A stretch of DNA of 64,000 nt from Duganella sp. CF517. GTDB lineage: Bacteria; Pseudomonadota; Gammaproteobacteria; Burkholderiales; Burkholderiaceae_D. Below, one piece after another: positions 49,665 through 56,776 of this stretch. The notes beneath the pieces are model-generated. The model searched no databases. It had not been told where the DNA came from and was given only the letters and a program-made list of their open reading frames with translations. Every line of letters begins with the position of its first letter. Within the stretch, counting starts at the first letter, position 1. The stretch lies in contig NZ_FODC01000009.1 in assembly GCF_900110275.1 (NCBI RefSeq), positions 186,001-250,000 of the forward strand. Direction: 5' to 3'. Position numbers and translations under genes: made by a program.

Positions 49665-51020
49665 TCAGTTGCGGGCTATCTTGTCCCGGAGGCCGTCCTT
49701 GGCGTCCGGGCCGCCGCGCCGTGGCGCCATGCGCAGCGCCAGCATCAGGATCAACCCGGCCGCCAGATACATGCCGATCAGCGCGGCGAGCATGGCGGCG
49801 CTGTCGCCCCAAGCCAGCACGCGCGCGCTCAGCGCCGGACCCAGGGCGCCGCCCATCATCGCCAGGCCGCCCACCAGCGCGATGCCGATGGCGGCGCGCC
49901 GGCGGTTCAGCAAATCGGTGAGGATCGCCACCAGCAGCGGCAGCGCCGACGAGATGCCCAGCGACGCCAGCGACAGGCCGGCCAGCGACCACGCCAGGCC
50001 GTTGTCGGCGGCGATGGCCAGACCGAGTCCGCCGGCGGCCAGCACCATGCAGGCGATGAAGTGGCCGCGCCGCTCGCGCCGGCGGTCCGAGTCGTAGCCG
50101 ATGGCGATCATGCCAACGATGCCGACGATGCCGGGCAGCGCCGCCAGCAGGCCGGATTGCGGGCCGCCCGCGCTCCAGCGCTGCATCAGCGCCGGCGCCC
50201 AGTGCGCCAGCGCGTAGCTGGCGCCGGCCAGCAGCAGGTTGGCGAGCGCCAGCAGGCAGATGGCCGGGTCGCGCAGCAGCGACCAGATGATGGCGAAGGC
50301 CGACGGCGGTTCGTCCTGGTCGTCCTCGTCCTCGTCGACGCCGGCGGCCTTGGCGAGCGCCGTTTCATCGCGGTTCAAATCCTGCCTGACCATCTGCTGT
50401 TCGAAACCCGATAGCCATTTGGCATCGTCCGGATGGTCGTCGAGATAAAAGTAGGCGGCGATGCCCAGCACCGCGGCCGGCAAGCCTTGCGCCAGCAGCA
50501 GCCATTGCCAACCCTGCATGCCGCTGTGCAGGTGCAGCGCCTGCTGCATGGCGCCCGACAGCGGCGCGGCGACGATGCCGCCGACCAGCGTGGCCGACGC
50601 GAAGACGGCGAACACGCGCGCGCGCCGCGCGGCCGGATACCAGTAGGTCAGGTACAGGATCACGCCGGGGAAAAAGCCGGCCTCGCACATGCCGAGCAGG
50701 AAGCGGATCGTGTAGTACTCGAGCGGCGTGCGCACAAAGGCGCCGGCGGCGGTGGCCGCGCCCCAGCCGAGCATCATGCGCAGCAGGATTTTGCGCGTGC
50801 CGAGTTTTTCCAGCAGCAGATTGCAAGGCACGGCGAACAGCGCGTAGGCGAAGAAGAACACGCCGGCGCCCCAGGCGAAGACCTGGTTGCCGAAGGCGAG
50901 GCTGTCCTGGATGTGGCGCTGCGCGAGGTCGACGTTGACGCGGTCGAGGTACGCGACCACACAGCACAGCATCAGCAGCGGCAGCAGGCGCCAGCTGATC
51001 TTGCGGTAGATTGCATCCAT
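49665..51020 (-). CDS. MFS transporter, anion:cation symporter (ACS) family
   Basis: The protein is about 451 aa with twelve transmembrane helices. The ACS-type N-terminus is MDAIYRKISWRLLPLLMLCC followed by VAYLDRVNVDLAQRH. RFLLGMCEAGFFPGVILYLT is the conserved helix 4-5 signature. An acidic loop (GVDEDEDDQDEPP) separates the halves. Members import carboxylates such as hexuronates or phthalate. ATG 51020 is chosen because it starts the family N-terminus; ATG 51065 is possible. It ends 71 bp before the S9 gene on the same strand. Confidence 0.9.
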   Translation of the reverse strand: MDAIYRKISWRLLPLLMLCCVVAYLDRVNVDLAQRHIQDSLAFGNQVFAWGAGVFFFAYALFAVPCNLLLEKLGTRKILLRMMLGWGAATAAGAFVRTPLEYYTIRFLLGMCEAGFFPGVILYLTYWYPAARRARVFAVFASATLVGGIVAAPLSGAMQQALHLHSGMQGWQWLLLAQGLPAAVLGIAAYFYLDDHPDDAKWLSGFEQQMVRQDLNRDETALAKAAGVDEDEDDQDEPPSAFAIIWSLLRDPAICLLALANLLLAGASYALAHWAPALMQRWSAGGPQSGLLAALPGIVGIVGMIAIGYDSDRRRERRGHFIACMVLAAGGLGLAIAADNGLAWSLAGLSLASLGISSALPLLVAILTDLLNRRRAAIGIALVGGLAMMGGALGPALSARVLAWGDSAAMLAALIGMYLAAGLILMLALRMAPRRGGPDAKDGLRDKIARN

Positions 51021-51233
51021 GCCGGCAGCGCCGCGCAGGTGCAGAAGCGTGGCGCCATGGTTCACGATGCGGGGGCAAGGGTGGTCTGCATGTAGCCGAT
51101 ATTAGCCGTGCCTAAAACCTTAGGCAAGCGTTTGGCGCAATGGGGAACTCAAAACAACAAAGCGCCGCGATGGCGGCGTTTTCACGCACCATCGTGGCGC
51201 AGCGAGGACGTTGAAACCGGGGTGGACGCGGAC

Positions 51234-51824
51234 CTAGGCGCGCGCCGCTCCGGCGCCCATCGCGCGGGCGTGGTAGTTCATGGTGCCGACGTTGCGGCGG
51301 GGCCGCAGTTCGGGCCGGGTGGCGGCGTCGCCTTCTTCCTGCGCCAGGAACTGGCTGCCGATTTCGAACCACTCGTCGCTGGAAATGACCTTTTGCGCCA
51401 GCGGCAGCAGTTCCTGTTCTTCCTTGTCCAGACGCTTGAGCAAATTCTGGCAATACAGGTCGATCGTGCGGCACAGGAATTTGCCCTGCGAGGCGCTGCG
51501 GCGCATCGCCCGGCGCAGGCATTTGTGCACGGCGTTGAGCATCGCGCTACCGAGCCGGCTGAGCGCCTCGAGGTCGTTCAGCAACGCGGTGCAATTGGAA
51601 TCGGCCGCGCGCACGGCGGGCATCAGGCAGGCCTCGACCTTGCGCTGGTGGCGCGCCTCGGCAAAGCTGGTCAGCTCCTTGAGCTGGGACTCGATGAACA
51701 CAGGATCGATCTCCTGTGGCCGGCGCGCGATCGACTGCACATGCTGCAGCAAGCGCGAGATGAAGTGGCGTTCTTTTTTCTGTTCGATGGACAGTGTCAG
51801 TAGGACATAAGTGGCAGTTAGCAT
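51234..51824 (-). CDS. hemerythrin HHE-like domain protein with incomplete ligand set
   Basis: The 196-aa helical protein has the HHE layout: KERHFISRLLQHVQSI, then EARHQRKVEACLMPAVRAAD (H-xxx-E-xx-L-x-P), and KRLDKEEQELLPLAQKVISS, the usual second E-E-x-LLPLA helix. The His that normally precede this last helix are replaced (LLKRLD), so the di-iron site may be incomplete. GGGAAA precedes the ATG at 51822-51824; the open frame extends 13 codons upstream. The C-terminus is basic and disordered. Confidence 0.7.
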   Translation of the reverse strand: MLTATYVLLTLSIEQKKERHFISRLLQHVQSIARRPQEIDPVFIESQLKELTSFAEARHQRKVEACLMPAVRAADSNCTALLNDLEALSRLGSAMLNAVHKCLRRAMRRSASQGKFLCRTIDLYCQNLLKRLDKEEQELLPLAQKVISSDEWFEIGSQFLAQEEGDAATRPELRPRRNVGTMNYHARAMGAGAARA

Positions 51825-52203
51825 AACGTTTCCCGTATTCGTCTGACTTCGGCTGCGCGGCAAGCGAGGAGTGCCCTGCGGCCAGCGCGGCCAGGGGGTT
51901 TACCTTAGCGCTGAGCCCAGTTCATTCAACGTCGATTTACAATTGTTCACAACTAGTTAAAAGGCAATAATTGTGCTGCAATAATAAGGATCAACTGCTC
52001 CAACTTCGAAGATTACCGGCGGGGAAAACGCGTTATACACATGCCATGCCGGTGATAACTGATGCGTACTCTACCTGACTGAGTGGGAAATTATGCACCC
52101 ATTTTCCGGAACCGTGTAGGCGTTTACGAGTCACTAGCAAAAAAAGTTTTGTATCAAACCGCGCCATATGCGGCGCGGCTTTCTTTGCTGCGGCGCAGCG
52201 CTT
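51825..52203 (+). other. AT-rich intergenic region
   Basis: About 380 bp with no credible gene. The middle (51900-52080) is strikingly AT-rich and includes short palindromic pieces such as CAATAATTG-like and ACAATTGT, probably regulatory for the hemerythrin-like gene. The right end holds the SDR terminator. Confidence 0.5.
52159..52178 (-). terminator. probable terminator of the SDR gene
   Basis: A CCGCGCC/GGCGCGG stem with a 6-nt loop is followed on the minus strand by TTTGATACAAAACTTTTTTT. It is 26 bp past the SDR stop. Confidence 0.65.
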
Positions 52204-52914
52204 TCAGCTTGCCAGCGGCGTGCCCAGATAGGCGCCGCGCGGCGCGCCCAGGCCCTGCTTGACCTGCCTCGAGGTGTCGTCGGCCAGCACTTCGTCTTCA
52301 CCATTTTCCAGCGCGGTGACGATGCTCAGCGCGACGTCGGCCGGGGCGGTTTTGGGCATCTCGACGCCGGCGGTCATGTCGGTGTCCATGTAACCCATGT
52401 GCGCCGCCAGCACCCGCGTTTTTTGCGCTTGCAGTTCGCCGCGCAAACCATTGCTCAGCGCCCAGGCGGCCGCCTTGGACACGCTGTAGGTGCCGGTGCC
52501 CGGGATGGTGATCCAGGACAGCGCGGACAGCACGTTGACGATGGCGCCGCCGCCGTTGTTCTTCAGCGCCGGCGCGAAGGCCAGGCTCAGCGCCATCGGG
52601 CCGAAGAAGTTGGTGTCCAGTTCCTGTTGCGTCACCTGCAAGGCGTTCGGCGCGGTGAGGTCGGTGCCGCTGAAGATGCCGGCGTTGTTGATCAGGATGG
52701 TCAGGTCGGGAATCGCCCGCGCGGCGGCGGCGATGTCGTCGGCGTCGGTGACGTCCAGCTTGATCGGCGTGACGCCGGGCACGGTGACCGACGCCGGATT
52801 GCGGGCGCCGCCGTAGACCTTGCGCGCGCCGGCTTTGAGGGCCGCTTCGGCCAGCGCTTTGCCCAGGCCACGGTTGGCGCCGGTGATGAGGACGATGGAG
52901 TCTTTGAAGTTCAT
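52204..52914 (-). CDS. classical SDR family oxidoreductase
   Basis: The 236-aa protein has the SDR Rossmann motif SIVLITGANRGLGKALAEAA, the NNAG motif (LTILINNAGIFSG) and the active site Ser plus Y-xxx-K (GTGTYSVSKAAAWALSNG). It reduces or oxidises small carbonyl/alcohol substrates with NAD(P)H. AAAGG precedes the ATG. It is preceded by the operator at 52962-52973 and by the TetR gene, so it is very probably the TetR target. Confidence 0.93.
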   Translation of the reverse strand: MNFKDSIVLITGANRGLGKALAEAALKAGARKVYGGARNPASVTVPGVTPIKLDVTDADDIAAAARAIPDLTILINNAGIFSGTDLTAPNALQVTQQELDTNFFGPMALSLAFAPALKNNGGGAIVNVLSALSWITIPGTGTYSVSKAAAWALSNGLRGELQAQKTRVLAAHMGYMDTDMTAGVEMPKTAPADVALSIVTALENGEDEVLADDTSRQVKQGLGAPRGAYLGTPLAS

Positions 52915-52961
52915 GATGATACCTTTCGATGGGAGTGCGGTTTAAGGGTGCAACTTACAAT

Positions 52962-52973
52962 ATGACCGGTCAT
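52962..52973. promoter_or_regulatory. TetR-type operator upstream of the SDR gene
   Basis: A perfect 12-bp palindrome ATGACCGGTCAT sits in a longer block shared almost exactly with 53586-53597. It lies 48 bp upstream of the SDR start and 25 bp past the TetR stop. Confidence 0.75.
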
Positions 52974-52997
52974 CTTAAAACCGGCGAAAAAAAACGA

Positions 52998-53576
52998 TCA
53001 CACGAGAATGCGGTCCAGCACCATCGCGACGAAGCGGTCCAGCGGCGCCCGGTCTTTTTCTGCCTTCGCCCGCAGCACCGCCCCTTGCCAGGCGTCGGCG
53101 GTGAAGTTGGCCAACGCCGGCGCCGGCTGCGCGTTGCCGATGCTGCCGTCGCGCTGGCCCTGCGCGATGACGTCTTCCAGCATCTTGGCCATGGCCGCGA
53201 ACGATTGCCGGGCCTGGTTGCGGATGGCCGGACTCTGGTTCGACAGCTCCGTGCTGAAGTTGCCCAGCATGCAGCCGGCGTCGAATGCCGACGCGACGTT
53301 GGACTCGACCAGCTTGCCGAAATAGCCGCGCAGCCACGCACGCGGCGGCAACGATGAAGCGCCGAGCAGGGCGCCTATCTCCCCCGCCTGGTCCGCGTAG
53401 CGCTGCAACACCTCCACCCCCAGCTCTTCCTTGCTGGCGAAATGGTTGTAGAACGAACCCTTCGGCACGCCGGCGGCGTCGGTGATGTCTTGCACACTGG
53501 TGGCGTTGAAGCCCTTGCTGTGAAACAGGGTCATGCCGGCGGTGACGATTTGTTCTTTGACGTTAGGTTTGGCCAT
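52998..53576 (-). CDS. TetR/AcrR family transcriptional regulator
   Basis: The 192-aa protein has the TetR N-terminal helix-turn-helix (GMTLFHSKGFNATSVQDITD, then GVPKGSFYNHFASKEELGVE) and an all-helical ligand domain. The start is only nine bases after the copy of the operator at 53586-53597, so it is probably autoregulated. With the SDR gene 83 bp downstream, it forms a compact sensor-enzyme unit. Confidence 0.93.
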   Translation of the reverse strand: MAKPNVKEQIVTAGMTLFHSKGFNATSVQDITDAAGVPKGSFYNHFASKEELGVEVLQRYADQAGEIGALLGASSLPPRAWLRGYFGKLVESNVASAFDAGCMLGNFSTELSNQSPAIRNQARQSFAAMAKMLEDVIAQGQRDGSIGNAQPAPALANFTADAWQGAVLRAKAEKDRAPLDRFVAMVLDRILV

Positions 53577-53585
53577 GTGCGTAAT

Positions 53586-53597
53586 ATGACCGGTCGT
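53586..53597. promoter_or_regulatory. TetR-type operator upstream of tetR itself
   Basis: ATGACCGGTCGT, one mismatch from the perfect palindrome at 52962, lies within the same context (AATATGACCGGTCRTCTTAAA). It sits 9 bp before the regulator start codon, where a bound repressor would block transcription. Confidence 0.75.
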
Positions 53598-53659
53598 CTT
53601 AAATTAGTCAAGCGTTGTTTCGCGGGAAGTTATCTATTGCCCGATAGACAACGGTACAT

Positions 53660-53677
53660 ACTAACTATATAGTTAGT
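53660..53677. promoter_or_regulatory. perfect 18-bp palindrome upstream of the periplasmic binding protein gene
   Basis: ACTAACTATATAGTTAGT is a perfect palindrome 29 bp before the GTG of the next gene. A second imperfect one (GTTATCTAT ... ATAGACAAC) lies at 53629-53652. Both are typical operator shapes, but the binding protein is unknown. Confidence 0.65.
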
Positions 53678-53706
53678 GGACCAATGGTCATGATAGGTTA
53701 TCTACT

Positions 53707-54489
53707 GTGCGTACCAAAGCGAAGGTGTGGAGCGGGGCTGCGCTGGTGCCGGGCTTGATGCTGAGCGTCTCGCTGCGGGCGGCGGCGCTGGAGATGACGG
53801 TGTGCGTGTTCGACCAGCCGTTTTCGCCCCTGACGTTTCCGGACGGCTGCGGCCAGTCGCTGGAACTGCTGCGGCGCGCGTCGGCGCTGCAGCCGGTGGC
53901 GATCCGCCGGCTGGTGGCGCCGCGTTCGCAGTGCATGAACCGCTTGCGCAGCGGCCAGGTCGACGCCATGCTGGCCGCCTTCACGCCCGAGCGCGCCACC
54001 TACGGCGCATATCCGATGAAGGGCGCGCAGCCCGATCCCGGACGCGGCGTCGGCGAGCTGAACTTCTCCGTCTCCCGCCGGCGCGGCGCGGCGGTGGACT
54101 GGGACGGCCAGCGCTTCATCGGCCTGGGCCGGCAGCCGGTCGGCGCGCAACCGGACCTGCTGCACATCCCGATGCTGCGCGAGATGGGCGTCGTCATCGA
54201 CAGCAGCGGTTCCAGCGTCGACCAGGTGTTTGCCAAACTGGCGGGCAAGCGGGTGGCGGCGGCCGTGACCGAGCGGGACGAGGGCGCGGCGTCGATCGCG
54301 CGCAAGTACCGGGGGCAGATCGACATGCTGCCGGTGCCGTTCCAGAAAACGCCGGTCTACCTGCTGGTCAACCAGGGCTACTACCAAAAGCATCAGGCGC
54401 AGGTGGAGGCTTACTGGCAGGCCATCGCCCAGGCGCGCCACACGCCCGGCTTCCGCCGGTTCATCGCCGAGTTCCCCCAGCACCAATAG
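53707..54489 (+). CDS. periplasmic substrate-binding protein (SBP_bac_3-like)
   Basis: The 260-aa protein has a hydrophobic N-terminus (KVWSGAALVPGLMLSVSLRA) consistent with a signal peptide. The bilobed type II binding-protein pattern shows MTVCVFDQPFSPLTFPDGC, NRLRSGQVDAMLAAFTPERA and VYLLVNQGYYQKHQAQVEAY. It resembles amino-acid-binding or extracellular sensor proteins; no ABC transporter partner is adjacent. The GTG start is plausible but its ribosome site is weak. Confidence 0.8.
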   Translation: MRTKAKVWSGAALVPGLMLSVSLRAAALEMTVCVFDQPFSPLTFPDGCGQSLELLRRASALQPVAIRRLVAPRSQCMNRLRSGQVDAMLAAFTPERATYGAYPMKGAQPDPGRGVGELNFSVSRRRGAAVDWDGQRFIGLGRQPVGAQPDLLHIPMLREMGVVIDSSGSSVDQVFAKLAGKRVAAAVTERDEGAASIARKYRGQIDMLPVPFQKTPVYLLVNQGYYQKHQAQVEAYWQAIAQARHTPGFRRFIAEFPQHQ

Positions 54490-54624
54490 CGCCCCAGCCC
54501 CACCCCGGCCGCGCCCGCTAAAGTTGCGTAAAGTAACAGTTTACTGGCCGCTGCGCGAACTTGGTATGATGCACGACGACCGGCCACCAGCCGGTATTTT
54601 TTCTACAACGTCGGAGATCCCCGA

Positions 54625-56682
54625 ATGAGATTACCCCTGCTGCTGCTTGGGACCGCTGTTGCGGCTTCCAACGCCATGGCCGCGCCGCGCGGCTTCACCG
54701 TGGAAGACCTGGTCAAGATGGAACGGGTCGGAAGCCCCGCGCTGTCGCCGGACGCCACCCGCGTGGTCTACACCGTGCGCGCCACCGATATGGACAAGAA
54801 CCGCGGCAACACGCAATTGTGGATGCTGGACCTGCGCGCGCCCAAGGCCGCGCCGGTGCGCCTGACCCAGGCCAACGCCAGCAGCAGCGATCCCGAATGG
54901 TCGCCCAGCGGCGACGCCGTGTATTTCCTGTCGGCCCGTTCCGGCTCGTCGCAGGTGTGGCGCCTGCCGCTGGGCGGCGGCGAGGCGGCCAAGGTCACCG
55001 ACCTGCCGCTCGACGTCGACAACTTCCGCCTGTCGCCGCAGGGCGACCGCCTGGCGCTGAGCCTGGCCGTGTTCCGCGATTGCGCCGACCTGGCCTGCAC
55101 CAAATCGCGCCTGGACGCCACGGCCAAGGACAAGGCCAGCGGCAAGCTCTACGACAAGCTGTTCGTGCGCCACTGGGATACCTGGGCGGACGGGCGCAAC
55201 AACGTGCTGTACGCGGCGCCGATCGACGCCACCGGCAAGGTCAGCGCGCAGCCGGTCAGCCTGAGCGGCGCGCTCGACGGCGACGTGCCGTCCAAGCCGT
55301 TCGGCGACCGCGACGAGTACCGCTTCAGCCCCGACGGCAAGACGGTGGTGTTCTCCGTGCGCATCGCCGGCAAGACCGAGGCGTGGTCGACCAACTTCGA
55401 CGTCTACACGGTGCCGGCCGCCGGCGGCGCGCCGACCAACCTGACGGCCGACAACCAGGCCTGGGACGCCAAGGCCAGCTACTCGCCCGACGGCAAGACC
55501 CTGGCCTACCTGGCGATGGACAAGCCGACCTTCGAGGCCGACCGCTTCCACCTGGTGCTGATCGACGTGGCGAGCGGCAAGAAGCGCACCGTCGCCGACA
55601 ACTGGGATCGTTCGATCGCCGACTACCGCTGGACCCCGGACGGCAAGGCGCTGCTGGCCACCGCAGACGACCTCGGCCAGCATCCGCTGTTCCGCATCGA
55701 CGCCGCCAGCGGCAAGGTCGCCAAGCTCACCGGCAACGGCTACGTCAGCGGCTTCGACGTCGCGCGCGACACCGTCGTCATGGCGCAGGCCAGCCTGGCG
55801 TCCGGCGCGCAGCTGTACAAATTCAAGCTCGGCGGCAGCGCCGACAACGCCACGCAACTGACCGAGCTGAACGCGGCCGCGCTGGCCGACGTCAAGTTCG
55901 GCCAGTTCGAGCAGTTCTCGTTCGCCGGCGCCAACGGCGAGACCGTCTACGGCCACGTCATGAAGCCGTGGGACGCCAAGCCCGGCGTCAAGTATCCGAT
56001 CGCCTTCCTGGTGCACGGCGGCCCGCAGGGCAGCTTCGGCAACTCGTGGAGCTACCGCTGGAACCCGCAGGTGTACGCCGGCGCCGGCTATGCCACCGTG
56101 TTCATCGATTTCCACGGTTCGACCGGCTACGGCCAGAAGTTCACCGACTCGATCAGCGGCGACTGGGGCGGCAAGCCGCTGGAAGACTTGCAGAAGGGCC
56201 TGGCGGCGGCGGTGCAGAAGTTCCCGTGGCTGGACCGCGAGCGCAGCTGCGCGCTGGGCGCGTCGTACGGCGGCTTCATGATGAACTGGATCGAAGGCAA
56301 CTGGTCCGACGGCTTCAAGTGCATCGTCAACCATGACGGCGTGTTCGACACGCGCGGCATGGCCTACGCCACCGAGGAGCTGTGGTTCACCGAGTGGGAA
56401 GCCGGCGGCACTTATTACGACAAGCCGGACGCGCACGAGAAATTCAACCCGGCGCTGCAGGTGAAGAAGTGGAAGACGCCGATGCTGGTGGTGCAGGGCG
56501 ATCTGGATTTCCGGATTCCGACCTCGCAGGGCCTGGGCACGTTCACGGCGCTGCAGCGCCAGGGCATCCCGAGCAAGCTGCTGGTGTTCCCGGACGAGAA
56601 CCACTGGGTGCTGAAGCCGGCCAACTCGGTGCTGTGGCATCACACGGTGATCGACTGGCTCGATACGTATCTAAAAAAATAA
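54625..56682 (+). CDS. secreted S9 family peptidase (dipeptidyl peptidase 5-like)
   Basis: The 685-aa protein has a signal peptide (MRLPLLLLGTAVAASNAMAA). A beta-propeller is marked by ALSPDATRVVYTVRATDMDK and RFSPDGKTVVFSVRIAGKTE. The hydrolase domain has the catalytic Ser in CALGASYGGFMMNWIEG, Asp in VVQGDLDFRIPTSQGLG and His in PDENHWVLKP. Such S9C-type enzymes release dipeptides from peptides. GGAGA lies seven bases before the ATG. Its stop codon is part of a three-unit 13-bp tandem repeat. Confidence 0.93.
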   Translation: MRLPLLLLGTAVAASNAMAAPRGFTVEDLVKMERVGSPALSPDATRVVYTVRATDMDKNRGNTQLWMLDLRAPKAAPVRLTQANASSSDPEWSPSGDAVYFLSARSGSSQVWRLPLGGGEAAKVTDLPLDVDNFRLSPQGDRLALSLAVFRDCADLACTKSRLDATAKDKASGKLYDKLFVRHWDTWADGRNNVLYAAPIDATGKVSAQPVSLSGALDGDVPSKPFGDRDEYRFSPDGKTVVFSVRIAGKTEAWSTNFDVYTVPAAGGAPTNLTADNQAWDAKASYSPDGKTLAYLAMDKPTFEADRFHLVLIDVASGKKRTVADNWDRSIADYRWTPDGKALLATADDLGQHPLFRIDAASGKVAKLTGNGYVSGFDVARDTVVMAQASLASGAQLYKFKLGGSADNATQLTELNAAALADVKFGQFEQFSFAGANGETVYGHVMKPWDAKPGVKYPIAFLVHGGPQGSFGNSWSYRWNPQVYAGAGYATVFIDFHGSTGYGQKFTDSISGDWGGKPLEDLQKGLAAAVQKFPWLDRERSCALGASYGGFMMNWIEGNWSDGFKCIVNHDGVFDTRGMAYATEELWFTEWEAGGTYYDKPDAHEKFNPALQVKKWKTPMLVVQGDLDFRIPTSQGLGTFTALQRQGIPSKLLVFPDENHWVLKPANSVLWHHTVIDWLDTYLKK

Positions 56683-56712
56683 GCTGAAAAAATAAGCTGA
56701 AAAAATAAGCTG
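56674..56712. repeat. 13-bp tandem repeat (three units) over the S9 stop codon
   Basis: AAAAAATAAGCTG is repeated three times without mismatch. The first copy provides the TAA stop, so extra copies leave the protein unchanged. It is probably a recent slippage duplication. Confidence 0.85.
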
Positions 56713-56731
56713 AACCGGATCGTCCGATCTC

Positions 56732-56757
56732 ACGCCCGCCAACGTCGCGGGCGTTTC
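56732..56757 (+). terminator. probable intrinsic terminator after the S9 peptidase
   Basis: ACGCCCGC/GCGGGCGT with a 7-nt loop is followed by a short TTT. It lies between the S9 and M1 genes. Confidence 0.6.
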
Positions 56758-56776
56758 CCTATTTGAGGAAGCCACA

